Part shown: positions 1 through 8,180 of the stretch, piece by piece
Position numbering within the stretch: position 1 is the stretch's first letter
Layout of the letters: every line of letters begins with the position of its first letter
The notes under the pieces: model-generated
Told to the model about the DNA's origin: nothing
What the model saw: the letters and a program-made list of their open reading frames with translations, nothing else
Databases searched by the model: none
NCBI GenBank assembly: GCA_018666155.1
Contig: JABJAH010000038.1
Span: 1 to 50,959 of the forward strand
Direction of reading: 5' to 3'
DNA from: Rhodospirillaceae bacterium
GTDB lineage: Bacteria; Pseudomonadota; Alphaproteobacteria; Rhodospirillales; Rhodospirillaceae
DNA length: 50,959 nt
Translations under genes and position numbers: made by a program

Positions 1-299
1 CAACAGATCCAAACGATGCCCGCGTCTTCTATAAGGAATCGGCGATTTGGCAAGGTGAACTGGACCAACTTGTTGATCCGAACGTCACCGCAGCTTCTGC
101 ACGGCTTTCCTATAGTGCGGCATCCAGTTGGCGCCCGTGGATGGAGATGGGCGATATAAAAGGGCACACCATGTCGAGTGGTATCGGCGCGACGTGCAAC
201 AGTCTGGCGGAGATGCCGGAAGAATGGCTGCGCCTTACTAAAATTCATCACCCCGATATTTTAGAAAATCCCGAGGGAGTTCTAAGAGGGGAAACCTGA
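1..299 (+). CDS. DUF1838 family protein, C-terminal part (5' truncated by window)
   Basis: An open frame runs from the window edge to a TGA at 297-299. The visible 98 residues contain WQGELDQL near the start, then SSWRPWMEMGD and a closing HHPDILENP segment. These match the C-terminal layout of the other DUF1838 proteins in this window: an aromatic proline-rich patch near a Trp-Pro-Trp core, then a Leu/Pro-rich tail with His-Pro or Tyr-Pro. The function of DUF1838 is unknown. The serine-hydrolase gene starts 5 nt after the stop, so the two are probably co-transcribed. The start and any signal peptide lie outside the window. The family call rests on similarity of pattern to the neighbours and is moderately firm. 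Confidence 0.75.
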   Translation, partial: TDPNDARVFYKESAIWQGELDQLVDPNVTAASARLSYSAASSWRPWMEMGDIKGHTMSSGIGATCNSLAEMPEEWLRLTKIHHPDILENPEGVLRGET

Positions 300-304
300 A
301 GCGG

Positions 305-1492
305 ATGAAAAAGTATGTCCTAACCGCGACCGTCGTCCTGCTCGGAGTTTTCGGGGTCGTTATCTATGCTTCGGGTGAATGGATTTACATTGATCGGTTC
401 GTCAATCAGCCGGAGAATGCAGGCGAATGGCCGGATTCATTTTACGAGCCCACCTACACCATCGGCAGTGGAGACGGGGCGTTCTTTCCGTCCTTTGACG
501 CTGACTCCAACACCATTTCACCTGAGGCTTTAGAAGCGGCATCGTCTTGGGCAGCCGAGCGAAACTCGGTCGCACTTATTGTTCTTCATCGCGGCCAAGT
601 AGCCCTTGAACGGTATTGGGACGGCGTAGACCGCCATGTCCCCTATAGCGGTCGTGGGATGACCAAGTCCTTGATTGGCATTCTGTACGGTTTTGCTGTC
701 GCAGACGGCGCAGTCGTTTTGGATGAACCGGCCGCGACTTATTTGCCTGAGTGGCGCAACGACGAACGGTCGAAAATCACGGTCCGTCATCTCCTTGAAA
801 ACACAAGTGGGCTCGAGAATCCTCCGTTCACGGATAGCATTTTCAACAAACAGACGAGATTGGCGTGGGCCCCAGACATCGCAGCAGCCGCGCTTTCCTT
901 TCAAGCAGAGCGCCCCGCGGGCGAAATATTTAATGTCTCAAGTGCCAATTCGACTTTGCTAGCGGTCATTCTGCAGCGCTCCACCAAAATGCCGATACTC
1001 CAGTATTTTGAAGAACAATTGTGGACGCCCCTTGAAGCAGAGAAAGGTATTTTTTACGCGGAGCGCTCAGGTGGGCGGGCTCACATCGACTGCTGTTTCC
1101 GTGCGACACCTGGAGATTGGGTGCGCCTCGGAAGCATGCTTGCGCACGATGGCGTCTACAACGAACAACAAGTCCTGCCGTCCGGTTGGGTGGCAGAAAT
1201 GACAGCGCCTGGCCGACACTATGAAGCCTATGGGCTGCACATGTGGCGTGGACAGCCCTACGCAGAAATAAGAGAAGTGTATGAAGGGACTGGTATCGGT
1301 CACTACCAATCCGAGCCATTCCTTGTGGATGACGTCCTATTCCTCGAAGGCGGAAGTAACCGGGTGATGTGGGTCAGTCCGTCACTGGACTTGGTAATTC
1401 TGCGATTAGGTCGAACAACCGACAAGTGGGATCACTCCTTTATTCCAAACACAATTATTCGCGGTCTGAACCTTAGCCAAGGGAGCGGCTAG
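305..1492 (+). CDS. Beta-lactamase-fold serine hydrolase relative with catalytic residues replaced
   Basis: A 395-residue protein with an N-terminal hydrophobic segment (residues 4-22) that is either a membrane anchor or an uncleaved signal. The body follows the class C beta-lactamase/6-aminohexanoate hydrolase fold: a strand before VLHRGQVALERYW, then TKSLIGILYG, then LPEWRNDERSKITVRHLLEN, then a CCFRATPGDWVRLG block. Active members carry S-x-x-K here, but this protein has Gly118-Met-Thr-Lys121, so the nucleophile position is glycine (codon ggg, 656-658). The usual Tyr-x-Asn reads Val211-Ser-Ser213. Both changes argue for a non-catalytic or altered protein. The frame is intact, so this is divergence rather than decay. 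It follows a DUF1838 gene by 5 nt and precedes an alpha/beta hydrolase by 2 nt, which makes it part of an operon. The fold call is firm and the loss of activity is an inference. Confidence 0.88.
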   Translation: MKKYVLTATVVLLGVFGVVIYASGEWIYIDRFVNQPENAGEWPDSFYEPTYTIGSGDGAFFPSFDADSNTISPEALEAASSWAAERNSVALIVLHRGQVALERYWDGVDRHVPYSGRGMTKSLIGILYGFAVADGAVVLDEPAATYLPEWRNDERSKITVRHLLENTSGLENPPFTDSIFNKQTRLAWAPDIAAAALSFQAERPAGEIFNVSSANSTLLAVILQRSTKMPILQYFEEQLWTPLEAEKGIFYAERSGGRAHIDCCFRATPGDWVRLGSMLAHDGVYNEQQVLPSGWVAEMTAPGRHYEAYGLHMWRGQPYAEIREVYEGTGIGHYQSEPFLVDDVLFLEGGSNRVMWVSPSLDLVILRLGRTTDKWDHSFIPNTIIRGLNLSQGSG

Positions 1493-1494
1493 CT

Positions 1495-2415
1495 ATGTCG
1501 CGCTTCGTTCTCTCTTTTATTACGGTCTTGCTTGTCAGCTACGTGGGCTTGGTTCAGGCGAAGGACCTCGTCTTTTCTGAAGTTGCTGGAGGAGGCGATA
1601 TTCCTCTGAACGTTGTCGAAGCAGGATCACCGGACGGCAAGGAAATCCTATTCATTCATGGTGTCAGTCAAAGCTACCTGAGCTGGCGCGCGCAACTTGC
1701 TTCGGATCAGCTACAAGATTTCCGCATGGTTGCGTTTGATTTGCGCGGCCATGGCAATTCAGCGAAGCCTTGGATGAGCAAAGACTATAACGACAGTGCC
1801 CTTTGGGCAGAGGATGTTGCCGCAGTCATCGCTGCAAAGAAGTTGAAAAATCCAGTCGTGGTCGCCTGGTCTTACGGCGGCGTCGTGTTGATGGACTACA
1901 TTCGACATTATGGGACGGCTGATATTGCGGCTGTCAACTTTGTGGCTAACACTGGCGTATTGATCGATCGTATCGAAGATCCAAAATCGAGTGACGCAGA
2001 ACTCATGAGCCAAATGATTGCCAATCAAGCGCGCCAGCAGTCGCCCGATATAGAAGAAAATATGGCATCCGTGAAATTCGCTGTGCCCCTTCTTACCGAA
2101 ACGAACCTGGGAGACGCGTGGCGGCAGGACGCCATGATGGTGACGATGATGACACCGTCGTATGTCCGTCGCGCGCTTGCAGGGCGTAAAATTGACAATA
2201 AGGATCTCACGGGGCCCTTAAGCGACATATCGTTTTTGCTTTCTTACGGTGCGAAAGACGGCTCAGTGACAGACCCTATGTCTGAGAAATTTCGCTCGAT
2301 TTACCGACAAACGATCACGTCTAAGTATGACGGCATAGGGCATTCTCCGTTCGCAGAAGAGTCTGAGCGTTTTAATAGAGAATTATTTGAGTTCGTTTAT
2401 TCAACGGGGCACTGA
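1495..2415 (+). CDS. Secreted alpha/beta-hydrolase
   Basis: A 306-residue alpha/beta-hydrolase with a Sec signal peptide (residues 1-22, cut near VQA-KD). The oxyanion-hole strand is FIHGVSQS (53-60). The nucleophile elbow is AWSYGG with Ser126, the acid is probably Asp255 in GAKDG, and the base is His283 in GIGHSPF, so the triad is complete. It should hydrolyse an ester, amide or similar bond in the periplasm; the substrate cannot be read from sequence. It begins 2 nt after the stop of the degenerate beta-lactamase-fold gene, indicating translational coupling. It is a clear paralogue of the gene at 34379-35293: both carry WSYGG followed by DYIRHYG, and RRALAGR or RRAMAGR in the cap region. 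Family certain, substrate unknown. Confidence 0.93.
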   Translation: MSRFVLSFITVLLVSYVGLVQAKDLVFSEVAGGGDIPLNVVEAGSPDGKEILFIHGVSQSYLSWRAQLASDQLQDFRMVAFDLRGHGNSAKPWMSKDYNDSALWAEDVAAVIAAKKLKNPVVVAWSYGGVVLMDYIRHYGTADIAAVNFVANTGVLIDRIEDPKSSDAELMSQMIANQARQQSPDIEENMASVKFAVPLLTETNLGDAWRQDAMMVTMMTPSYVRRALAGRKIDNKDLTGPLSDISFLLSYGAKDGSVTDPMSEKFRSIYRQTITSKYDGIGHSPFAEESERFNRELFEFVYSTGH

Positions 2416-2473
2416 TCCTTTCTGAGTTAGGGTTTGTGCATGTGTATTTGGTTACTGAAAGGAAATATTTAAG
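2416..2473 (+). other. Short leader with possible SD-sequestering stem
   Basis: The Shine-Dalgarno-like GAAAGGA at 2457-2463 is exactly complementary to TCCTTTC at 2416-2422, just after the upstream stop codon. The stem would be 7 bp with a 34-nt loop. It could lower translation of the following DUF1838 gene until ribosomes arrive from upstream, but a CU-rich match of this length can occur by chance. Confidence 0.25.
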
Positions 2474-3355
2474 ATGGTATCAAGGCGTAGTTTTGTAGCT
2501 TCAACTGCAGGCGCAGCTGGAGCGGTGTTGGGTGCTAAAAATGCGAATGCTCAGGAGCTGATCTCTGTCAGCCCGCCGACCAGCCAGGTCACATCTGAGT
2601 TTCTTTACTTTGAAGATCCGGTAGAAGAGTTTCGAGCGCATTTGCGTATGGAACGAGACTTGGTGGCAGAGCAAGGCTCGACCCTGACATGGTACCACTG
2701 GATGGTTTTCGCTATCCCAGGTGGGCGTCGGCCAGAACCTCTGATGCGCTATGAGGGTATTGAGTACAGTTATTTTCGTCACCTCGGGAATAACAACTAT
2801 CGTATCCACGCTCACAACGTGTCCTATGCGCGCGACCTTAAGACCAACGCGTTCATCGATAGCGTGGTGAACCCGATCACTCAGGAACGCGTGGAGGTTC
2901 CGGTTTCCTTACTACTGACGGACCCTGGTACAATTGCGAACCCGCAAGGATTCCGAAACCTCAGCGGAACCGGTGATTACCAAGATGTGTTTCGGCAGTT
3001 CCGCGTTGAAGATAACCTTATCAAACTGGATAGCGTCCGCAGTGCACCGCCGGATTGGCCCGCAACTCATATTGAGAATTCTTGCCAATGGGTCGAGCAT
3101 GATCTGTTCTCGAATGAGACGATTACCTCTCTACCAGTGCATTTCTGTGGTCACTATGCCTTCGAATATTATCCTTGGCTCAATATGCCCAAAGAATACG
3201 AGCATGGTCATTTGGCCGGGTTCTGGGATGGTAAGAAGGTAAACTCTCCGGCTGAGCTTCCGAGAGAGATTCTTGAGCGCCTAGAGCGGGAATACCCGGA
3301 ACTCTTGGCGCCGCGCTGGGAGGAATTCGACAAGCCAGCGCCCTTCGAAATTTGA
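2474..3355 (+). CDS. DUF1838 family protein, Tat-exported
   Basis: A 293-residue protein starting with a twin-arginine signal (SRRSFVASTAG, residues 3-13) and cleavage near NAQ-EL. The mature part has the DUF1838 features shared by the paralogues here: an early FRAHLRMERDL stretch, a Met-Arg-Tyr-Glu-Gly segment, an INPxxxE-like turn (VVNPITQERVEVP), a central Trp-rich region, and a C-terminal FEYYPWLNMP patch followed by LEREYPELLAPRWEE. Biochemical function is unknown. Export through Tat implies a folded, possibly cofactor-containing protein. The start is set by ATG with GAAAGGA upstream. It lies 58 nt after the alpha/beta hydrolase and 100 nt before another DUF1838 gene on the same strand, so it is probably part of the same transcript. 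Confidence 0.85.
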   Translation: MVSRRSFVASTAGAAGAVLGAKNANAQELISVSPPTSQVTSEFLYFEDPVEEFRAHLRMERDLVAEQGSTLTWYHWMVFAIPGGRRPEPLMRYEGIEYSYFRHLGNNNYRIHAHNVSYARDLKTNAFIDSVVNPITQERVEVPVSLLLTDPGTIANPQGFRNLSGTGDYQDVFRQFRVEDNLIKLDSVRSAPPDWPATHIENSCQWVEHDLFSNETITSLPVHFCGHYAFEYYPWLNMPKEYEHGHLAGFWDGKKVNSPAELPREILERLEREYPELLAPRWEEFDKPAPFEI

Positions 3356-3455
3356 TTTCTAAGGAAGCTTGTGTTTTCCGGTTAATCGTTCGACCGCTAC
3401 GTGTTTCAGAATTTTCGTCGTCGCCACGAAGAGAAAGAATAGGAAGTATTTGATC

Positions 3456-4454
3456 ATGACTAATGACAAGATTAACCGTCGCTCTGTATTAACTGCCGGC
3501 GCTGCGATGACGGCGTTACCGGTGCTGAATGCCGTGATCGCGCCTGGGCGAGCTAATGCGGCGACCACCACATCTGATGGTGCATCGTTGCTTGGGCCGA
3601 CTTACGATCTCACCACCGGGCGCGGCAATGTCGATGCATACCTTAAGCTCACCTCCAACCTCGATATGAAGTCCACGCACTACGGCTGGATCGAGGGCAT
3701 TGTTATGGGGGTCGCTCCTGGCGGTGCACTCAAGAACATATGTGGTTTTCGTGGGTTCGGTTGTAATCGCTTATTGCCCTACGACGGGCCAGAATACGGC
3801 TATCGCCGCGTCTTGCGTGAGGTCGTGTTTTACACAGACCTAGAGACCGGTGAAATCCTCGAAGAGATGGAAAATCCATACACGGGCGAGATGGTGCGTG
3901 TGGTACCAGTCGCCAACGACCCCTTTAACGCAATATTCCGGGAAAGCTGGCCAGAAGCGCCAAACTATGGAGGACTTAACACAGAGGTGCGTGAGCCTAA
4001 GCCCTTCATCCTCAATTGGAATATTATTGGCGGGAAGCTGATGATGGAGATTCATGTCCATCTTTATTATCCCAATGCGCTTGATCCGAAGGTCTGGGTG
4101 CGGGAAAGCTCAGGCCCCATGAACCGGGTGACAGAGACGTTTATCTACTCGGCGTCCCTCGATGATTTGCAGAACCCTGAGCTGACGACAATTCCAAGCA
4201 CTGGTGCCTGGGGCCGCGTAACGCCATGGTTGCCCTGGATGCTTATGGGGCAGGCACCTGGCCATTGCCTATACAACTGTATGTTCGCGGACGTGAAGGG
4301 GCCTGAGGACATGCCAGACCAGAAAATCGTCGAGTATATCGCCAAGCATTATCCGAAATTTCTTGATGCGCCGACGGAATGGGAAGAGCCGTCGTTATCG
4401 TCGCTTGAATGGTATGCTCGTGAGCAGAAGCCTGTTCCCCCAGGGGGCGTTTAG
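3456..4454 (+). CDS. DUF1838 family protein, Tat-exported
   Basis: A 332-residue protein. The open frame extends upstream to 3369, but the ATG at 3456 is preferred because an AGGAAG Shine-Dalgarno sequence sits at 3441-3446 and the protein then begins with a Tat signal (NRRSVLTAGAAM) that ends near ANA-AT. The mature protein carries NPYTGEMVRV, a basic-polar turn that matches VNPITQERVEV in the preceding gene, and ETFIYSASLDDLQNPEL followed by VTPWLPWMLMGQAPGH. The latter parallels the C-terminal block of the truncated protein at 1-299. It ends with EYIAKHYPKFLDAPTEWEE. It is an intact DUF1838 member of unknown function, and the third in tandem with the hydrolases, which suggests that these proteins act together in the periplasm. 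Confidence 0.87.
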   Translation: MTNDKINRRSVLTAGAAMTALPVLNAVIAPGRANAATTTSDGASLLGPTYDLTTGRGNVDAYLKLTSNLDMKSTHYGWIEGIVMGVAPGGALKNICGFRGFGCNRLLPYDGPEYGYRRVLREVVFYTDLETGEILEEMENPYTGEMVRVVPVANDPFNAIFRESWPEAPNYGGLNTEVREPKPFILNWNIIGGKLMMEIHVHLYYPNALDPKVWVRESSGPMNRVTETFIYSASLDDLQNPELTTIPSTGAWGRVTPWLPWMLMGQAPGHCLYNCMFADVKGPEDMPDQKIVEYIAKHYPKFLDAPTEWEEPSLSSLEWYAREQKPVPPGGV

Positions 4455-4852
4455 GCCTGCGTTTTCGGTGATAGCTGGTAAATTTAACGAATCTAGGAGA
4501 AACCAAAGATAGGAATTCTAAAATTTGAGCCCGATCTTTAGAATTTAGGAGCTCGCAGATCCGTCTCTCACGGGTGGTCATGTGGGATTCTGACTAAGGG
4601 GCAACTTTTCGCTATTAGAGACAACGATCAACCAGTGCCCAGTTTCGCCCTTACCGGTCCACCATCCCTTTTTTGTTCGAGTATCCACCTAGGGAATCCT
4701 TGCCCCGAACAACACAATCTGTGGTTCGCTCCTCGACCGGTGCAAACCCGAGCGTCGAGCGAAGTTGGCGTTCCATGTTGCAATTCTCGCGGTATAGCGG
4801 AAGTATAGTTCACATACAGTCACAGTTTTACCCGAATATAGAGGTTCTCTTC
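4455..4852. other. Intergenic region, 398 nt, with one AT-rich inverted repeat
   Basis: I find no convincing gene here. The frame upstream of the cupin stays open to 4673, but its residues look random and lack a start signal. A 9-bp inverted repeat, AATTCTAAA / TTTAGAATT, lies at 4514-4522 and 4537-4545 around a 14-nt loop. It has no T-tract, so it is not a clear terminator. The region probably holds the promoter of the downstream cupin gene, but I see no strong -35/-10 pair. Confidence 0.4.
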
Positions 4853-5680
4853 ATGCGATCTTTTCTTGCCCTAGCTTTCAGTGTTTGTCTTTTGCCGATC
4901 ACCGCGTTTGCGGAGACCCCGATGGGGAATGATGTCTATGTGATGGCAGACTCTACGGTGCCGGCTATCGCCATGGCCGCCTGGAAAGATGGCAGCACTG
5001 TCAATTCTGTAGCAGGCGCTGATGCTTCCGACGCACCGAGCAACGCGGTTACATATGCCGCGAAGCAGGTGGTTTGGCCGACGGGTCGCGTGCGTGTGAT
5101 GACCTTTGACAAAAAGACCGGCGGTGTTTTGCACCCAATCACAGATGAGACACTTCTTTATGTGTTGTCAGGCACTGCGGAAGTCGGTGTGGGCAGTGAA
5201 ACCGTAAAGATCGTGGCGGGCGATGTCGTCAGTTTTCCATCGGGCGCCCTGCGTAACTCTGGCAAAGCGTCAGGTGCAAAAATTGTCACCTGGAACGTGC
5301 CCAGTTTAACGGGGGAAGCGACACCCACCCACGTCAAAGGCGCTGACGTAAAAGAAGGCGGCGGTGGTGCGATTACGCTGAAGCGCTACTCCTTTCCAGG
5401 CAACTCTGTGCGTGCCGTAAAACTGGCAGCGGGCGGCAGCACCAATCCCAATAGTGCGAAGACCGATTCAATGATCTACGTTACCGGTGGGCCGATGACA
5501 TTTTACCAGAATGGGATCGAATTCGTTGTCGATGAGGGGGATTTCATCCGCGAGGTTGCCGGCGCAACGCACAATTGGAACGTTCCGAATGACTCCGGTT
5601 TCGTCACAACAAGTGGGTTGCCGCTCGATATGGCAGACATCAATCCAGACGAAGCGACGGATATCCCGCCTGAGCGTTGA
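4853..5680 (+). CDS. Secreted double-cupin protein
   Basis: A 275-residue protein with a Sec signal peptide (MRSFLALAFSVCLLPITAFA-ET). The start is set by this signal and by GAGGT at 4841-4845; the longer frame from 4673 has no such support. Two cupin modules follow. The first has HPITDETLLYVLSGTAEVGV then GDVVSFPSGALRN. The second has DSMIYVTGGPMTFYQNG then DEGDFIREVAGATHNW. The first module keeps a His and Glu that could bind metal; the second keeps few of the metal ligands. It is a paralogue of the larger double cupin at 22498-23442, which shows the same LKRYS or VKRYS linker, GNSVRAVKL or GNSFRHAVL, and the GDxIRE ending. The role is unknown, possibly periplasmic binding or metal-dependent conversion of a small organic acid. 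Confidence 0.88.
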   Translation: MRSFLALAFSVCLLPITAFAETPMGNDVYVMADSTVPAIAMAAWKDGSTVNSVAGADASDAPSNAVTYAAKQVVWPTGRVRVMTFDKKTGGVLHPITDETLLYVLSGTAEVGVGSETVKIVAGDVVSFPSGALRNSGKASGAKIVTWNVPSLTGEATPTHVKGADVKEGGGGAITLKRYSFPGNSVRAVKLAAGGSTNPNSAKTDSMIYVTGGPMTFYQNGIEFVVDEGDFIREVAGATHNWNVPNDSGFVTTSGLPLDMADINPDEATDIPPER

Positions 5681-5740
5681 GTGCTCTGCGTAAGATTTAC
5701 AAGTGGTTGACTGGCAGGGCCTTCTAAAGCGCGATTGCGG

Positions 5741-6838
5741 TTAGCGCGCGAAATTCTGGATCAGTGATTCTTGTAGGATGGCTCCCCAGCCGCCCCGGAT
5801 ATCCGAGCCGGTGCCGAATTTGTCACCGTAGGTATCTCCGGGCATGCGGTCACCCTTAAAGGTGAAGACAGGCCGTCCAAGATACATCCACTGTAAGCGT
5901 CCGTCCGTGTTTGACCGTGTTGTCCAATTGCCGATTGGATTGCCGTTCTCTGGCACGATCATGGGATCCCAGTTCGCGTCTACGCACGCTTCGTCGCACG
6001 TCGTTACACGCACCTTTTCCCAATCACTGACCAAGTAGTAGAGGGTCATGCGATCTGGCGTGGCCATCACTGGGCCGATATCGGTTTCTTGAAAGGCAAC
6101 CCAATCGGGAATCGCTGGCGCGTCCTGCAAGATTACAGCTTGCCAGCCGCCATCTGCATCGGAGCAATTTCGTTCATTTTGATCGCAGTCTTCATTCGTG
6201 ATGTATAGCGCTTGCTCTTGATAAACCCATTGAGACAGGCCATCGGCGCGCTGGTTGATGGTCCAGTCCTCACTGTTTGGTCGAGCAAGCCACGGCGCCT
6301 CTATTGGCAGCCAGGAGCCCATGCAAGAGTCATCGCATTCCGACGCCGGTCCCGTGTAAATAGTGTGACCATCTAGATCCGAAAGTGTCTGCCCCAAGAT
6401 CGATGCCTTGATTGCGACGTTGGGTGGCGTGCCCACTGGTTCATAAAGAACGTCCCATGAACCAGACGCTTTCTCACCAACCATCGCGCCCGGATATGTG
6501 TCTTTGGCATAGGTGTAAACCGGCTTGCCACGATACGCCCACTGGGGTGTTCCGTCCGGCCGGGTTATGACCGTCCATGCGCCACTTGGTTCGGCATCGC
6601 CACTTACAATCACCGGCGGCCAAAGATCTGCGCATTCATCTGCGCAGGTGGATGTGCCCATCTGTTCGCGATCTTTTTTGAAGGTATAGAGCGTCAATCC
6701 ATCGGCGCTTACGAATAGGCGGCCACCGCCCATATCGCGTGCGGCGACCTCTGGTGGGAGGGGGTTATCCGCTGCCCATGCTGGTATGTTCATCAGCGCA
6801 AGTGCGCCGATCAAATTGACGAGTATACGAAGTGTCAT
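5741..6838 (-). CDS. COG4315-type secreted repeat protein (Lipoprotein_15 repeats), left copy
   Basis: A 365-residue exported protein (signal MTLRILVNLIGALALMNIPAWA-AD). It holds three tandem modules of about 100 residues, each with a TLY or TIY strand, a cysteine pair spaced CxxxC (TCADEC, ECDDSC, TCDEAC), a W-x-P turn, and R-x-DG-xx-QW-x-Y followed by PVxTY or PVFTF. This is the 'secreted repeat of unknown function' found in COG4315 proteins, which usually have fewer modules. The conserved cysteine pairs probably form disulfides outside the cytoplasm. It is the last gene of a four-gene minus-strand operon, 7 nt after the DUF1552 gene, and is mirrored by the gene at 16272-17444. Function is unknown; a partner or scaffold role for the haem-motif protein is an inference. 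Confidence 0.88.
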   Translation of the reverse strand: MTLRILVNLIGALALMNIPAWAADNPLPPEVAARDMGGGRLFVSADGLTLYTFKKDREQMGTSTCADECADLWPPVIVSGDAEPSGAWTVITRPDGTPQWAYRGKPVYTYAKDTYPGAMVGEKASGSWDVLYEPVGTPPNVAIKASILGQTLSDLDGHTIYTGPASECDDSCMGSWLPIEAPWLARPNSEDWTINQRADGLSQWVYQEQALYITNEDCDQNERNCSDADGGWQAVILQDAPAIPDWVAFQETDIGPVMATPDRMTLYYLVSDWEKVRVTTCDEACVDANWDPMIVPENGNPIGNWTTRSNTDGRLQWMYLGRPVFTFKGDRMPGDTYGDKFGTGSDIRGGWGAILQESLIQNFAR

Positions 6839-6845
6839 ATGAGGC

Positions 6846-8180
6846 CTAGACGAGTACTTGAGAGATGGTCTTGGTGGTTTCTAGCGAGCCCGTGCCCCAA
6901 CGTTCGATAGGAACACCCATCACTTGCAAGGCCGTCAGACCGATGCGGGTGATCGGGTCGCCGTTGCCGGCAATATGCATGCCTGTTTTAAGCCTGCCGC
7001 CGGCGTTGCCGATCATCATCACTGGAATATTGTCGACCGAGTGCACGCGAGAATTGCCTGTATCCGAATTGGCGAAGATCAGCGTGTTGTCGAGTAACGT
7101 GCCGTCGCCTTCACGGATGTCCTTGAACGCTTGGATGAAGACCGCCAGGGCTTTCATGCTGGTGACGTGTAGTTCAGCAACCTCGCGCTGATACCCTAAA
7201 CTGGCATCGATAGGCTCTTCGTGAGTCAATGTATGGTGGGTGAAGGACTCGCCGCGCCGGCGTAATAACGATAACGCCTGCGAATACAGCATGTTGAATA
7301 CACGGGTCTGATTGCAGGCCAGTGCCATCACAAGAATGTCGGTGAGCAGCTTGTGATTACGCTGAGCCACTTCAATCTCGATACCGAGAACTTCGTCTTC
7401 GGGTGGCGGGGTAGGTATGCCGCAGGCTTCAGAGACGTCGGGTTTTTCCATCTGCAGGGCCAGCTGATTCTCAAGCTGGCGGATGGACGTGAAATACTCA
7501 TCCATGCGCGCCCGATCAGATGCGCCTAGCGTCCGGAGGAAGTCCTTACTTTCTTCGTGCACGGCAGAAAGCACGCTGCTGCGAACCATCACGCTCGGCG
7601 CCGGTGTGAAGTCCGCCTGGTTGGGGTCGACAAATCCGGGCCCGAATACGCGCTGATAAAACGCGAGGGGCGAGACGTCCGCGGCGTTGCGGCTTGTGGA
7701 ATTGCGGAACGTGTAGCTATCTCGGGCGCTGCCGGTGGCTGAAAGATCAAGGGAGCGAAAGCGGGTGCTGGCGCCGATGTGATCGGCAATGATCACATCC
7801 AAAGTTGGTTCTGGTGTATCGCCGAAAGTGCGGGGCACGGTGCCGGTCTTGGCCGCAACCCAACCCGAGAAGTGCACAGCGCTGGGGCGTCCATCGAGCG
7901 GCGTATTGAACGCATTGAAATAGTTAAGATCGTTTACGTAAGGCGCCAAAGGCTGCGTTTCTTCAAGAAATGTAATCTCAGGCTTGCCGTCCATGGCGAT
8001 GCCGCGACCGGGCGTATGGCCCAGACCCCAGAACCAACTGCCAAAGCGCAACGGGATCGGTGCGCCTGAAGCCAGTGCGGTGCCGCTGTCGTTGAGGAAA
8101 CAGTCGAGGAAAGGTAACCCCACAGCGACCGCAGACCCAGCAGCGGTACCCCGCAGGAAAGAGCGACGGTTCAAGGTCAT
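6846..8180 (-). CDS. DUF1552 family protein, Tat-exported, left copy
   Basis: A 444-residue protein with a twin-arginine signal (NRRSFLRGTAAG) leading into VGLPFLDCFLN, a hallmark start of DUF1552 proteins. Further family features are RFGSWFWGLGHTPGRG, VHFSGWVAAKTG, a long middle with ILVMALACNQTRVFNM, and FTHHTLTHEEP. The tail LDNTLIFANSDTG then GGRLKTGMHIAGNGDPITR resembles the C-terminal part of alkaline-phosphatase-like/DUF1501-type proteins. Biochemical role is unknown. The ATG overlaps the upstream DUF1592-type stop by 4 nt (ATGA at 8177-8180), so the two are translationally coupled and probably made in equal amounts. Its counterpart is at 14855-16225. Confidence 0.92.
   Translation of the reverse strand: MTLNRRSFLRGTAAGSAVAVGLPFLDCFLNDSGTALASGAPIPLRFGSWFWGLGHTPGRGIAMDGKPEITFLEETQPLAPYVNDLNYFNAFNTPLDGRPSAVHFSGWVAAKTGTVPRTFGDTPEPTLDVIIADHIGASTRFRSLDLSATGSARDSYTFRNSTSRNAADVSPLAFYQRVFGPGFVDPNQADFTPAPSVMVRSSVLSAVHEESKDFLRTLGASDRARMDEYFTSIRQLENQLALQMEKPDVSEACGIPTPPPEDEVLGIEIEVAQRNHKLLTDILVMALACNQTRVFNMLYSQALSLLRRRGESFTHHTLTHEEPIDASLGYQREVAELHVTSMKALAVFIQAFKDIREGDGTLLDNTLIFANSDTGNSRVHSVDNIPVMMIGNAGGRLKTGMHIAGNGDPITRIGLTALQVMGVPIERWGTGSLETTKTISQVLV

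Noticed and set aside
305..1492. Reading the serine-hydrolase relative as a frameshifted pseudogene
   Set aside because: The frame is continuous over the full family length with all secondary blocks in place; only catalytic residues differ.
4673..4852. N-terminal extension of the double cupin
   Set aside because: The extra 60 residues look random, while ATG 4853 gives an immediate, typical signal peptide and a Shine-Dalgarno sequence.
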